From NCBI RefSeq assembly GCF_002078875.1, contig NC_034424.1:5379566-5443565 (forward strand): a stretch of DNA of 64,000 nucleotides, given 5' to 3'. The notes under the pieces were generated by a model. That model had not been told where the DNA came from. It worked only from the letters and a program-made list of their open reading frames with translations, and did no database searches. Source of the DNA: Numida meleagris. Taxonomy: Eukaryota; Chordata; Aves; Galliformes; Numididae. Both the position numbers and the translations under genes were made by a program. Below are positions 49,027 through 60,782 of this stretch, piece by piece. Positions within the stretch are counted from its first letter, which is position 1, and every line of letters begins with the position of its first letter.

Positions 49027-52000
49027 TCACTGCAGAGAGAACCGGCGCAGAGCAGTGATTTCCTGACTGGCCGGAGGCACCGTGACCATGGAATGGGGAG
49101 ATGGAGAGTCATCAGTCAGGCTGAGGTCCTCATGCCTGGCAGCAGTGTGGTCAATGAGAAGGTACCACTTCAGCCTGTCTGGAAGAGGTAGAGCCTTGAT
49201 TTTCACATCTATTGGCCAAGGCCTAAGGCGCTGCCGGATGAACACCCTGCAGAGATGTTTCAGTGCCTGTGGGGTGTGCTCCAGCTGCTTCACAGAACAG
49301 AACAGAGTCCTGATCTTTTCCTCATGGTACCTGCAGCCGTTGACGTCGACCTCGAAGTCACTGGGCAGCTGGATGGTTTGTGAACTGGCCATCATAAGCT
49401 CCAGCAGAGTCTGACCCATTTGGATGACCTCTGTAGAGATGCTGCTATCTTTGAGGATGCTGACGTGAGAGCAGAGGCAATCGAAGACAGTCTGGAAGCC
49501 CGACCAGCATGAGGGACCATGAAGGGAGCAGTTGTAGGCAGCACCTGACTCCAGCAGGAAACGCAGCAGCGGGAAATGGCACGTGAAGTTCTGGAGGCAG
49601 CGGTAGGTGAAGGACTCGAGGGACGGGCACTCGCTGGGGTTGGCACCGTGGGCCATGAGCAGCTGCATGACGCGGATGCAGAAACGATTCTGCACCTCTG
49701 CCTCCTCCATGCTGGCCAAGACTATGTCACCCAGCAGGAAGATGATGTAGGTGAAGACAGTGTCACCATCTTCAGTGGTGGCCCTGGCATCTGCACCTGG
49801 AGGAAGGAACAGAACGTAACTGGCATTGCAACGAAAGGCAGGACACAATCGGAGATGGATTCATGAGAGACACCAAGGGGGGAGTGTAGATCCCTCAGTA
49901 CCATCAGGAGGTACAAAACGCAGTACTTAAACGCATCATGCACCCATCACACCACCCACTGTGAAGCTGACAGCAAGAATGAGAACACAGCCACAGTGCT
50001 TCTTCCTAGTGGAAAAGTATTTCAAATCAGAGCACCCCTGGAAAGAGCACTCTTCTGGACTCTACTCTTGCTGAGCTGGAAACATAAAGGAGTAGGGAGG
50101 GCAGCACTTGGTGCTGCACAAAGAATCAGCAAGAACTGGGCCTAGAGGGGTTCTGAATGGAGAAGAGAGCAGGTTATCCTCACCTCCTTCCAGCAGGAGA
50201 CGGATGCTCTCCGTGTTGTGGATCTGGACGACATCACTGCTGCAATAACAGTGCAACAAGGCGTGCAACAATGCTGTCTTTCCTGCAGTAGAAAAAGACA
50301 ATCAGATGGGACAGTGCTCCACCTGGAAACACTCAACCCAGAAGGCAGGAAAAGAATCCATCCCACCAACCCAATGGCTAAACATGGGGGAGACAGCCTT
50401 TCTGCTGGCAGGCTCCCAACACTGATGTGATGGAGCATAGCTGTGGGGACAAAGTGACAGGCCAGACATGCAGGCTGGTGGTGGCCCCAGAGTACATGCC
50501 CCACCTCCTCCCCCCAGTCTTCCATGGGCTGCACAGAGCTGGTTTTAGCCTCTTGCTACATGTAATGCAGACAAGATACTAGGAGACAACACAGCCCACT
50601 AGGGAGGTTCTGCAGCCTGCATTCATTTCCAAACCAGGCAGAATTTGCAGCAGCAAGGTGAAGGGACACAGATCCCATGCCCTGCTCCAGCCCACCTGCT
50701 GGAAGCACCCCACAAACCGGTTTTGTCCGCTGCGTTGACATTGGCCCCAAGCTGAAGCAGCCGCTGGAGGCATGGCAGCCGCTCGGGCTCCTCACTGGCC
50801 AGATCAAGGGGACTGCTCTCATGGATCTGTACAGGTCAAGAGGAAAATCCAAAGCATTAAGGACTATTTGCAAGTACCTCTGGAGAATTGCTGATGGGGC
50901 TTCATCATGGCCAACATCAGAGCGTATATTTCATCCTGTCCCCAAAAGCAAGAGTGACAGCCCCCTTCCCGATGTCACTATGTCCACAGGGACACATTGA
51001 TCAAACCAGCCTCCTCCCACCACACACTCCACAGCACAGGCAGGTTTGCTTGGCCAAAGGTGGCCTGAGCTTCTGCCACAGCACTGGAGCAGCGCAAGTA
51101 GAAGCTCAAGAAGCCACTGATGGCAGGTGACACATAGAAGGCCCTGGAAGGGGGCAGCAGGGAGGGCTGAACCCACATGCAGCCCTAAGGGAGCTGGAGC
51201 GTGTCCATGTCCAAGCAGTCAATTCCATACCCGGTCTCTGCGGTTGATGTCGGCCCCGTGGCGTGCCAGGAGCTCCACCATGTCAGGCTGGTTGCGAAGC
51301 ACTGCAATGTGCAGTGGGGTGTAGTAGGTGACTGGGTCTGAGGACAAAACCATGTGGTCAGAACAGAGGGCCTTCCCAGACATGAAACATGTCAGCCAGG
51401 GTAGGTACTGACGAGAGTTGCCCACAAAAACAGTCATTACAATGGCTTTGCCTCTGTCAAAAGCCCTCAAAGATGCCAGCTAGCTCTCATTCTCTGGCCA
51501 TTCCCAAGTCCATCATTATGGCTGGGTTTAGACATGGCACATCTAATCTATCAAACCCAGGAGTGGGAACCTAAGGCCAGAGCTAGCAGCACCCCTCCCT
51601 TTCTGCCCCGGCTATCTCTGCCTTGCAGGACAGCTTCTCATCACCCAGCCCCTCCCAGCCAGCCCCAGGAGCAGAGCCAAGCACAGCCCCCTTCCCACAG
51701 CCATACCTTCAAAGCTGAGGTCAGCTCCAAACTCCAGGAGTATTTCTGCAGCCTCGACAAGCCCCAGCTCAGTAACCTTCAGCAGGGTATAGCTCACACC
51801 TTCCTGGTAGAATTGGGAGTGGGCTTCCCTCTCCAAGACTTGTCTCATTGCTGAGAGCTGGCTTCCGTTGCTGCCCAGGCAGGCATGGCTGAAAATGAAT
51901 AAAAATAACCAGTTACTCACCCGGGCAGTACATGTCTCCTATGTGCTTGCAAGGGTCAAAGCAGGGAGGGAGAAAAAGCCCAGGTTTCTCCTCTTGTCTT

Positions 52001-52398
52001 GCAAACTGTTGGCTACAGTGTTACACAGCAGCACCAGAGTGCAGCTGAACACCTGCTCAGTTCTTGTTGCCGTGGGTCAGGCAGCTCCCAAGCAGCACAC
52101 ACAGCCTCATGTTTGCCCTGGTCCATCCCCATGTTCCCAAGGGACAGAAGGAGAATGGTTCTCAGAAAACGGTGCTCAATGAGACAGGGTTTGCTCCCAG
52201 TGCCAACACTGCTGAGCTCCAGCCACCACCATCAAGCAGGGTGGGTGTTTATGCCCAGAGCTCTGCTTGCAGCCCGTTCAGTTACCTTTCAAGTGTGTTC
52301 TGCCTTTCTGCGTCCTGTAGCGCCAGCAAGGCCAAGATCTCGTCCACCAAGGGCTGGTACTCGAGGGTGATCCTGCGGAAGCCGTGCAGAAAAGGCAT
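49027..52398 (-). CDS. ASB6: Ankyrin repeat and SOCS box protein 6
   Basis: Substrate receptor of an Elongin B/C-Cullin 5 ubiquitin ligase; in mammals it also binds the adaptor SH2B2/APS in insulin signalling. Coding exons in gene order are 52,398-52,286, 51,888-51,707, 51,337-51,231, 50,826-50,718, 50,282-50,184 and 49,796-49,027, all with GT/AG introns and consistent phases (2,1,0,1,1). They give 459 codons against 421 in human. The start MPFLHGFRRI is conserved. Ankyrin repeats run from about residue 70 to 330; the clearest is TPLHIAVLRNQPDMVELL around 105-122. The SOCS box is at about 380-417 (LKHLCRVFIR as the Elongin C box, ALPLPDRLKWYLL as the Cul5 side). About 42 residues follow the SOCS box, roughly 30 more than in human. 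Intron 4 uses a weak donor, GTTTGT. Confidence 0.96.
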
Positions 52399-52487
52399 CC
52401 TGCAGCGCTGTGCTCTGCACACAAGCCCCGCAGGGCCCTCCTGCATGGCACTGGCGCCTGCCCCCACACAAACGGGGCCTCCCCCTC
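52286..52487 (-). other. ASB6 exon with start codon and in-frame upstream ATG
   Basis: A strong acceptor (GTTTGTTTTCATAG on the minus strand) places the exon's first base at 52,487. An upstream ATG (52,446-52,444) is in frame with the conserved start at 52,398, with no stop between, adding 16 residues (MQEGPAGLVCRAQRCR). Both starts have a purine at -3. The conserved start is preferred on homology. Confidence 0.65.
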
Positions 52488-52682
52488 CTATGAAAACAAA
52501 CACAGACAGAAAGTAGTTTTGCACGTACAAAAAAACACCGCTTCCCTCGCTCCCAGAAGCCTCGGACCCTCCCGGTACCTCGGGGCAGCGCCCGGCAGAC
52601 CCCACCGGGACGGTCCCAGAGGCCGCAATCCCTCCCCGCGGAGCGAGGCCCGAAGGCCGCAGCACAAAACACCGCCCCACCG

Positions 52683-52775
52683 CCCTCACCTCGCGGCCCC
52701 GCCGCCGGAAGCGGAAGTGGCCGGCTGCGTCCTTCGGTGGGCGGGGCCTCGAACTAGGCGTGGTCTGATTGGAGG
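52683..52775 (-). promoter_or_regulatory. ASB6 promoter and non-coding first exon
   Basis: On the minus strand a CCAAT box (CCTCCAATCAG, about 52,775-52,765) is flanked by GC boxes and followed by two adjacent ETS/GABP-type sites (plus strand CCGGAAG at 52,705-52,711 and GCGGAAGTG at 52,711-52,719). A donor GAG/GTGAGG near 52,689/52,688 would end a short untranslated exon. The whole lies in a CpG island, a typical housekeeping promoter. Confidence 0.65.
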
Positions 52776-52792
52776 CGGGGCTACGGCGCGCG

Positions 52793-52811
52793 CGGCCGCC
52801 AGGGGGCAGCG
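52793..52811 (+). promoter_or_regulatory. CTCF motif, plus orientation
   Basis: CGGCCGCCAGGGGGCAGCG fits the CTCF consensus core without a strong mismatch. It shares the 13-base core GCCGCCAGGGGGC with the site at 44,046-44,064 but points right, toward PRRX2. It sits just upstream of the ASB6 promoter. Confidence 0.75.
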
Positions 52812-52860
52812 GGAGAACGGGCGCGGGGCGGGGGCGCGCGCAGCAGGTGCTGGAGGGCGC

Positions 52861-53220
52861 GAGACACGCGCGTGCACGCGCACACACCCACAGACACACA
52901 CACACACACACACACACACACCGCAGGTGTGTGCACGCCCCATGTGCAACCTGCAAGATGCAGTGTGCAAGAGATGCGTGCACCCGTGCAATCACATGTG
53001 CACCCACGCACGTGCACGTGGGAGCACATGCACAGCAAGGCCCCCTCCACCCAGAGCACATGCACGTGAGTGTGCAAAGTGCACAAGCATGGCCCCTCCG
53101 GTTGCAACCAGGTGGGCACAGCTGTTCTCACGTGCATGATGCACGCCTGCAAGCGGGGGCACACGCACCAGTGCACACACAGCAGTGCACAAACACACAA
53201 ATGCACAGATGCATATCCCA
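52861..53220. repeat. (CA)n microsatellite and CA-rich flank
   Basis: A pure CA run of about 14 units ends at 52,921, preceded by CGCGTGCACGCGCA alternation. It is followed by some 300 bp rich in TGTGCA/GTGCAC words. Alternating purine-pyrimidine DNA of this kind can adopt Z-DNA. Confidence 0.9.
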
Positions 53221-53671
53221 CCCCCTAGCAGTGACAGCCCCATCCCAGTGCCCTCAATGGCTCCGGCTCTGTCTATGCCATACTGGGTGCATGCATGCAT
53301 GCAGCACGGCCCTGCAGCCCCATGGACTCCCATTGCCCTCCAGGGAGCACCCAAAGGTGCAGGTGCCCCCATGCTCCCTGAGCACCCCAAGCTGCAGCCA
53401 TAGGGCTGTGGGTGCCCCCCCTGCACCGTACACATTGGCTGTCAGCTCCGTGGGGCCGGGGTTTCAGGGGCTGTCGGTGCCATGCTAAACCCCGAGATGT
53501 TGCTCCCATCCCCAAACACTCCATGTTCCCCAGTCCATGGTGCAGGTGATGGGCACCGTCACCATTCCCAGCCACGTGGCACCGCAGGGCATTGGGCAGG
53601 TCCAGCCTGCACCAGGCACTGCTATGGGAGAAATCATTCAGCACGGTGAAAGGAGGCAGCGCTGTGAGAGG
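53221..53671. other. ASB6-PRRX2 intergenic, no gene seen
   Basis: Unique GC-rich DNA with a short TGCA run at 53,290-53,304. Nothing coding. Confidence 0.5.
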
Positions 53672-54160
53672 GTGGCCCTGTTGTGTCCCTAACGTGGCCC
53701 TGCTGTGGCCCTGCCATGTCCCTATCATGGCCCTGCTGTAGCCCTGCTGTGGTCCATACCATGTCCCTGCTGTGTCCTTGTTTGTGTCCCTGCCATGTCT
53801 CTGCCATGTCCCTCGCTGTGTCTCTAATGTGTCTCTTGTCTGTGTCCCTACCACGTCCCTGTTATGTCCCTGCTGTGGCCCTGTTTGTATCCCTGCCATG
53901 TCCGTGCTATGACCCTACTACGTCCCTACCATGTCCCTGCTACATCCCTGCTATGGAGCTGTTGTGTCCCTGCCATGTCCCTGTTGTGTATCCACCACGT
54001 CCCTGCTGTGTCCCTATCATGTCCCTGCTGTGTCCCTATCATGTCCCTGCCATGTCCCTGCTGTGTCCCATTTGTGTGCCCACTATATCCTCACCATGTC
54101 CCTTTTGGATCCCTGCTGTGTCCTCCTTGTGTCTCCACCACGTCCCCTCGGTGCCCCCGC
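53672..54160 (+). repeat. 11-bp minisatellite, roughly 40 copies
   Basis: Units such as GTCCCTGCTGT, GTCCCTATCAT and GTCCCTGCCAT repeat with an 11-bp step for almost 490 bp, with some 12-bp slips. Higher-order pairing is visible around 54,010-54,060, where GTCCCTGCTGT and GTCCCTATCAT alternate (22-bp unit). Frames through it give Cys/Pro/Val/Ser-rich peptides that are not coding. Confidence 0.92.
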
Positions 54161-54379
54161 CATGGCAGTGCCACAACCCCCGATCCTCCAGGAGGTGACA
54201 CCGCCACCCCCACATTCCCACACCCGCAGCCCAGTGCCACCGCGCGGTGCCGGTGCCGGTGCCCAGCTGCACACTGGGATGGCTGTGCCCTCGCTGGCAG
54301 CGCCCGGCGGGGCGGCGGGGAGGAATGCGAGCTGCCATCCATCAGGGAGACAGAGCAGCGGCGAGCCGAAGAAAGAGGG

Positions 54380-54500
54380 GCATTTTAGGAGGAAAGCCAG
54401 GGAAATTTGATCATTAAGAAATCCTCCTGGCTGTCTGGGGGAATTTAATTAAATTGCTGGAAAGGGCTGTAAGCACATCTGGATCCAATATGTGCAGCTT
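54380..54500. promoter_or_regulatory. Candidate homeodomain-bound element upstream of PRRX2
   Basis: GGGAAATTTGATCATTAAG is followed by the perfect 14-bp palindrome AATTTAATTAAATT (54,442-54,455), which contains TAATTA at 54,447-54,452. About 2.9 kb upstream of the PRRX2 start. Paired-class homeodomain proteins bind TAATTA words. Confidence 0.4.
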
Positions 54501-54503
54501 TGA

Positions 54504-54549
54504 TTTTTTTTCTTTCTTTCTTTCTTTCTTTTTTTTTTTTTTTTTTTTT
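54504..54549. repeat. (TTTC)n and T-tract
   Basis: T-run, five TTTC units, then an uninterrupted T-run ending at 54,549. Simple repeat. Confidence 0.95.
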
Positions 54550-55150
54550 GTAGTTCACTCTTTTCCCATCTCGCTGCTGAAGGGAGGGGGGGGGGAATAA
54601 AAGGGAAATAGCAGAGCCACGGAGCATTGGTTCATCTGGGACTGGGATTGCTGGCAGGGAAAGAAAAAGAGAGGGAGAAGGAATGAGCAAAAGGAGGAGA
54701 TGGAAAGTGGGGAATGAGGGGTTTGGGGGAGAAACCTTCCCGTGGGGCTGGGGGTATACATTGCCATCAAAGGCATTGCAGCCCCTGCCCTGCGAGATGT
54801 CCCTGCAGTGTGACAACGCCGCTGGGTCCCCCACGGGAAGACACAACTGGGCATCACCCCACGTCGCGCATTGCACCTTGATTTGTTGCGTTCATTCATT
54901 TTTAAGGTGGGAAAAACAAAGAGAGAAACATTCAGGCCAAGGAGCGCGGGCAGCATCCCATGCTCCAATGGGGATAGGGTTGGTGCTGCTGTGCCCCACA
55001 GCTGTGGGATCTGTGGGATCGGAGCCCATACGCTTGGGGTTAGGTGCAGTGAACGTGCTTGGCTCGGTTTCCACCCAACGCGCTCCGCTGCGCTGGGATC
55101 GCCTTCTGCCAGCACCAGTTCGAATCACTGAAAACGCATTTTTCAACCGA
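54550..55150. other. ASB6-PRRX2 intergenic, no gene seen
   Basis: No coding exon. GA-rich at 54,655-54,720. The rest is unique sequence. Confidence 0.5.
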
Positions 55151-55612
55151 AAAAAGAAAAAAAAAAAAAAAAGGTCAAATCCTACAGCTCAAAAGGAAAC
55201 GGCACGAATACAGATTGTTTTATCGAAAAAGGCAAAAAAAAAAAATAAAAAATAAAAGCCAAACCTTGACCCCTACTTCAAAAAAAAAAAAAGAAAAGAA
55301 AAAAGCCATTAGGCAGAGCTGTCCCTCCGAAGGGGGCACGGCTGAAGGCCGCCTCGGTCCTCAATGCTTCACTGTTCCTGCTCCGCTCGTGGAAATGCGC
55401 GGGGAGCAGCGGGGAGCTGCAGGCACCCTGCAGCAAGGTGTGTAAATCTTTGCGTGTCTAAAGAAACTTTACCGGGCCGCGAGGATTGGGGAAAAGAAAA
55501 CGCTCGCTTTCTTTTATTTCTTTTTTTTTTTTTTTCCCCGCTTTCCTTTGGAACTCTGATCCCCTTTGATCGTTTAAAAAAAAAAGAAGAAGAAGAAGAA
55601 AAAGAAAAAAGG
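55151..55612. repeat. Several A-rich tracts
   Basis: A-tracts at about 55,151-55,172, 55,227-55,258 and 55,280-55,304, a T-tract at 55,518-55,537 and an AAG-rich tract at 55,575-55,612. They bracket a moderately GC-rich unique segment. Confidence 0.85.
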
Positions 55613-56744
55613 TCATATTTCACCCAAAAAAATAGCGGCCGTCAGAGGGCCCGGGGAAGTGCAAACCCGAGGGGGTTTTGCTGCCGATGATTCCCTCCGT
55701 TTAATTATTTAATGGTGCAGATGGAATGAAAGACGTCGGCCTCGGACAAGGAGACGGGGCAGGAAGGGGGGGGGGTCTGTCCATGGGGCTGCCCCCCAAC
55801 TGGACCCGTTGTCACATGGGTGGTGGGACACCGCGCTCCGAGGGGGCACCTCCGGCCGCAGGGCCGCGTGGTCCCTGCAGCGCTGCCACCTCCGTGCTGG
55901 GAAGAGATGGTTCCAGTGGGAGAAAAGTGGGAGAAGGGGACGTACGCCCAAGGGGGAGGGGGCGGGGGGGGGGCTGCGCACGGAGCCATACGCGGGATCG
56001 CTGCCCCCAGGCACTGAGCGGGCAGCCCAGCGGTGACACCATCCCCGCGGTCACACAGCCGAGGGGACGCCGGGGCTGGCTGCAGCCTGCAACGCAACCC
56101 CGGGGCCAAACATTGGGGCCAACGGGGCCAATAAACCTCAAAAGCAGGAGGGGGGCGGGGGGCCGGGCCGGGCCGTTGGCGTACCCTGAGAGCCCCCCCC
56201 CTCCCCCGTGGACTCGCAGATTGCCAAAATCTGCCTTCAGCCGCAATCTGCCGAGCTCCGGGAAACCGCTGCCCCGTCAGGAAGATCAGATTTGGCAGCG
56301 CCGGATCGCGTCGAAATGCGCACCCCCCTCGGCTCGAAGGGAAAGAGCGCAAGGAAAGCTGTGGGCCAATGTTAAAACAACTCCGCTGGGGGCCGGGATG
56401 GGTGGGAAGGGGTTCTGTGAGCTCGGAGATTGCGCGTGGAGCAGATAGAGGCGGTGAGAGGGGCTGGGATGCAGGGGACGCGGGGATCCGAGGAGCGCTG
56501 CTCACCCCGTCCGCTGCTGCTCACCGCCCCGCAGCCGGACGCCGGCACGCCGCCTCCTCCGTCCCTACGTACACGCACATCGCCACACATACACCTCTAT
56601 CTCTTGAGTTTTTAAAGAGGAAAACCTCCTTTTTTTTTTTTCCTTCCCCCCCCCACCCCCCCCTTGCCCGGTGGCTGGTTTTCATTAGGGAGGTTTCTCT
56701 CTCTAACCCCAAGGGAAGCAGCCTATGAGTTCGTAACTGCGGTG

Positions 56745-56770
56745 CAGGACGTAATTATCTCATTAAGGGG
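56745..56770. promoter_or_regulatory. Homeodomain motif pair upstream of PRRX2
   Basis: GACGTAATTATCTCATTAAG holds TAATTA (56,752-56,757) and CATTAAG ten bases on. About 590 bp upstream of the PRRX2 start codon. Possible autoregulatory or HOX input; motif evidence only. Confidence 0.35.
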
Positions 56771-57197
56771 AGAGAGCCAGGCTGCTCCCAGAGGAGCTGA
56801 CCTCGCTCCGGGGTTGATGGGGGCCCGGAGGGTGGGATGTAGGTGGAGGGGTGGGCCCGGAGGGTCACCATTTGGGGTGACCCATTCGCAGCCCCATTTG
56901 GGGTCGGGGAAGCGCAGCCCTCCCCACGGAGCGTGGCCACTTACACTTGTTGAGAGAAGCACTTAAAGCGGGGCTGGAGGGGGGGGACGCGCAGGGGGTG
57001 ATTCCCCCCCACCCCGGGGGTCGTTGTACCGGGGGGCGAGGGGCCGCCCCGCTCGGTGTAGGGGCGTTTGTTTGAACAGCTCCAGAGCAAAGAGCAGGGG
57101 AAGAAAGTTTGGGCTGGGAGCGTGGTTTTTTCCCCAGACGTCAGCACAAGGCGGAACAGGGGCTGGGGAGGGAGCCGGACTCGCAGGGAAGCCGGGA

Positions 57198-57260
57198 TTT
57201 TTATTTTTTTTTATTTTATTTTTTTTTAATTATTATTATTTTTTTTATCATTATTATTTG
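57198..57260. repeat. AT-only block just upstream of PRRX2 start
   Basis: About 63 bp almost wholly of T and A (T-runs, then TTTAATTATTATTATT), ending roughly 80 bp before the ATG and sitting inside GC-rich island DNA. It contains TAATTA at 57,228-57,233. It could lie in the core promoter or in the 5' leader. Confidence 0.8.
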
Positions 57261-57340
57261 GTGGGGGTTGGCGAAGGAGAAGGGGCCGGGGAGCGGCCCG
57301 GCACCTCGGGGTGGGCTGCGGGTCGGTGGGGGTGGGAGCC

Positions 57341-57584
57341 ATGGACTCGCCGCCAGCCTTCGCCATGGACAAACCGTTCGCCCCCAGCACCGTGCGCGCT
57401 CCGGAGCCGCCCGAAAACCCTCAGAGCCGGAAAAACTTCAGCGTGAGCCATCTCCTCGACCTGGAGGAGGTGGCGGCCGGGATGAACGGGGCCCCCCCCG
57501 CCGGCCCCCCACCCTCCGCCGGCGGTAAGGCCATGCCGGAGCCGTCGGGAGGCAGCAGCGGCAGCGAGGCGGCACCCCAGGACG
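57341..57584 (+). CDS. PRRX2: Paired-related homeobox 2, exon 1 (partial gene)
   Basis: Transcription factor of limb and craniofacial mesenchyme; binds AT-rich TAATTA-type sites. Only exon 1 is in the window: 81 codons plus one base, ending at a strong donor (GACG/GTAAGT), phase 1, which matches the human exon end in '...EAAPQDG'. The start ATG has a good context (GGGAGCCATGG). Residues about 30-46 (RKNFSVSHLLDLEEVAA) are the conserved N-terminal PRRX motif, and GGSSGSEAAPQDG at 70-82 (its last Gly codon split by intron 1) is also conserved. The segment between is Pro/Gly-rich and differs from human, as expected for a disordered region. The homeodomain and OAR exons lie beyond position 64,000; human PRRX2 is 253 aa. 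Confidence 0.95.
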
Positions 57585-59407
57585 GTAAGTACCGACGTCC
57601 CGGGATGGGCCCCCCCGCTACCCGCAGTCTCGGGGTGTGGGGTGACCCCGCTGCCCCCCCCGCCCCCCCCCCAACCGAGCCGGGCTGAGCGCGGGGGACA
57701 AAGGTGCGCGGGGTCCCCCCGAGGTGCGGTGGGGGCCGGGTGGGGGCTGTTGGGGGAGCACTATCCCCGTGGGCTGTGGGGGTGGATCTGGGATATCCGT
57801 GGGGTCGGAGCCGCCGGAACGCCGAAAGCACCCGACGGACGGGGCAGGGGACACCGCGCCGAGGGGACAGTGGGACGCGGGCATTGCGGCGGCCGCCTCC
57901 CCGCCGCCACCGGCACAGGATGGTGCCGAGCTCCCGGTACGTCCCGGGGCTGCTTGGCCCTCCCGGCGTTCCCCGTCCCGGTTCTCAGGCTCCGGGAGCG
58001 GAGGCGGCTCGGTGGGACCGGGGGAAAGGAATGCTGCGGGTCCCCTCCGCTGGCACCGGGACACCGGCACGGGGCTGCCTTTGTCCGGGCGCTCCCCTCG
58101 GGGCGGGTAGGAGCCCGGCTGGGAACGGGGAGTGCCCCGGTGCTCCGGTTTTCGCGGCGTTCGGTCCCGGCGCGTTTCGAACGGGACAAACCCGCTCCAC
58201 CCGGCTGCATCCCGACTCCGGAGCGAGAAGGTTGGCCCCGACCCTGCGGCAAAGCCCTGCTCCGGGGGCACCTGGCGTCTCCCAGGGCCCTCTCGGGGTG
58301 CAGAGTGATGGGAGGGAGAAGGGGGTGGAGGTGCAGACCCACTGCCTACCCCCAGCCGGGACCACGTACCCTCAAACCTGACCTGGACTGGGATCTGGGC
58401 CCCATCCCCGGGGCGCTGCTGGCCGTGCCATGGGCCTGACCTGGTGCATAGTGATGCTGCGGCTTCGGAGCTGCAGTGAGGGGCTCCCGGGGGGAGCAGG
58501 GGGTTCCTTGTGTCCCCTCCAGCAGCTCCTACGTTGTGATATGGGTCGGAAGCATCCTTCTCCCAACCACATCTTATTCCCAGCACAACCAGACCCCCCC
58601 ACCATGCCTTCTGCTCGGGATACTGAGGGCCGAGTGCCGATTTTGGGGCCAGCAGCTGAGATTTTCGGTGTTGTTTCCCATCCTCTCTCCCCTTCCCTTG
58701 GGTTTTGTATGCACTTCCCACATCGCCTTTGGGACCATGGGGCTGTGGATGGGACTGTGCACTGGGGGGGGCTGCGTGCAGCACAGCTTACGCGCGGCTT
58801 TCGGAAATCTGGCCGATCCTTGCAAGGCCATATTTTACCCCTGAAAGCCCATTCCTCACAGGGCAGAGGCCTTATGGGGTTTGGCATTGCTGGACTAGGG
58901 GGATATTTCTCACTGGCACCTGTTTCTATGAAGTAATGGGGATGAAGACACTGTCAGCATCTGGGATGCACCAACAACACTCTCAGGAGTGGAAGCATTT
59001 CTCATGATCCCAAATGGAGATACCTGAGCGATGGGAGCTGCAAGCAACCTGCAGGAGGATGAACAAAGAGACGGGGCAAGAAAACCAGTGTTGGTGCAAA
59101 ACTCAGTTTGTGGGATGCACTGCCCAGTGTCTGGGATGCAGTTTCCCAAACCAAGATGAGGAAACCCTAAACGCCACACGGCCTTTGCAAGCACCAGATT
59201 TGCCATGCATCTGCGATGCTCTTGGCATCAGCGTGATGACAACGGAGGAGAGTAACATTCTCTGTTATGGGCATCCTCAAGTGAAGGCATTTTCCTTCAT
59301 CTTCCTCTCCACCATCACATCTTTTTCCCCTCCCAGATGCAGGCTGAGGGCTGCACTGCTCAGTGGCAGAGGGAGCACCAAAGGGGCAGCGAGGGCTCAT
59401 CCCCATC
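57585..59407 (+). other. PRRX2 intron 1, left part
   Basis: Begins at the GTAAGT donor. CpG-rich to about 58,300, then ordinary sequence. No further PRRX2 exon (no homeodomain coding) was found. The 388-codon minus-strand frame opposite exon 1 is a GC artefact. Confidence 0.7.
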
Positions 59408-59587
59408 NNNNNNNNNNNNNNNNNNNNNNNNNNNNNNNNNNNNNNNNNNNNNNNNNNNNNNNNNNNNNNNNNNNNNNNNNNNNNNNNNNNNNNNNNNNNN
59501 NNNNNNNNNNNNNNNNNNNNNNNNNNNNNNNNNNNNNNNNNNNNNNNNNNNNNNNNNNNNNNNNNNNNNNNNNNNNNNNNNNNNNNN
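59408..59587. other. Assembly gap (180 N)
   Basis: Unsequenced DNA in PRRX2 intron 1 with no simple repeat at either edge. Confidence 1.
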
Positions 59588-59669
59588 GGAGCAGTGCACC
59601 CTCCCATCAAACACTTCCACGCAACTTCTGAGGTCTTGAAAGCTTGTTCACCTCCTTTCATTAGACTAA

Positions 59670-59800
59670 CAAATAATGTGTAACGTGAAACATCTGTTAA
59701 CAACAGCCCTTAATGTTCTCAAGATGATAAAGCAGGAGGGTAATTTTAGCCAGCGGGCCTTGACTGATGGCTTTTCAAACAATGAACTTGCTTTTGGTGC
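59670..59800. promoter_or_regulatory. Candidate intronic regulatory element
   Basis: AACATCTGTTAACAACAGCC, CTTAATGTTCTCAAGATG, GGTAATTTTAGCC and CAAACAATGAACTTG lie within 130 bp: an E-box-like CATCTG, a TGTTAACA palindrome and a SOX-like ACAATG. Enhancer-like composition in PRRX2 intron 1. Confidence 0.35.
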
Positions 59801-60730
59801 TGCCTGGGGGTGGGAGCGGAGCCGGGCACTGCCTCGGATGGGCGCTTTGGGGCTGTGCTACTTTGCCTGCTCCCAAAAGAGATGGGAGCAGGCAATGGGA
59901 CTGGGTGAGGGGACAGCCCTGGACAAGGCAGCTCTTTCCCCATCCCATCACCTGGGTGCAGAGGGGGGAAATCCCCCTTGGTCCCTCTGTGCAGCAAGTG
60001 GAGATGCTGACCCGGGAGGATGATGTTACAGTGAATTGGTTTTAGTGTTGTGAATGAGGGCAGGTGAGAAGGGAGAAGTGAAGCAGGGACCTGGTGAAAG
60101 CGGAACGTGGCAAGGCATTGTTTCTGGGGTTGGGGCTGGGCAGTTTCCCCCAGCATCCCACGGGGACACATTTCCACTGGGCTATTTCTGCCTTCCCAAA
60201 ATGCCACTTGTGGGGTCCCAGCGTGGGGATACCTCAGCTGTGCCCACCAGATGATGCTGATGCCCAGTGAGGGCTAGGGTTGCCAGCACCCCATTTCATC
60301 CCGAGAGCTGAGAAGAGGCTGTCAAGCAGCCAGGCTGGGCTGTGGGATTTCCATCACCCACAGTCCTGTGCTGCTCCCCAAAACAGCATCGGCTGTGGGT
60401 GCCAGGCACAGCATCCTGCAGGGGACTGTCCCCATGTGGCAGAGCCAGGCAGGGTGGCACTGAAGGGGGGATGCGGGGGATGCGAGCTGCTCGGTCCTTG
60501 TATGGCCACACTGGGTGGCACACAGCACACAGGAGTGAGACTTGCAAGGCTGTGATGCCCACGGATGAAGTGTCACCATCGCTGTCCCCATTCCCTTCAT
60601 GGGGACATTGCCCACCCCATGCAGGGAGGGATGCATACCCCAGGACAAGTGTCTCACCTCCGTGCAGAGGGATGCTGCCTGTGCTCAGTGCCCAAGCCCA
60701 GCACTCACGCAGCAGTGCAGCATCCGTCAT
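59801..60730 (+). other. PRRX2 intron 1, nothing recognised
   Basis: GC-rich intronic DNA with no repeats or motifs that stand out. Confidence 0.55.
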
Positions 60731-60732
60731 GC

Positions 60733-60782
60733 ATATTGATTGATTAATTGATCATTGATGAATGCCGTGCAATTAATCCAGG
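60733..60782. promoter_or_regulatory. TALE/HOX-type motif cluster
   Basis: ATATTGATTGATTAATTG is followed by ATCATTGATGAATG and CAATTAATCC: overlapping TGATTGAT (PBX/HOX-type), TGATTAAT and ATTGATCATTGATG words within 50 bp. A strong clustered homeodomain signature in PRRX2 intron 1. Confidence 0.45.

Larger units (their letters stand above)
55620..57340 (+). promoter_or_regulatory. CpG island and upstream region of PRRX2
   Basis: CpG-dense DNA begins near 55,620 and continues past exon 1 to about 58,300, a broad island of the sort found at developmental transcription factor genes. Within it are a homeodomain patch (56,745-56,770) and an AT block (57,198-57,260). No TATA box can be assigned confidently and the start site is unknown. 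Confidence 0.6.
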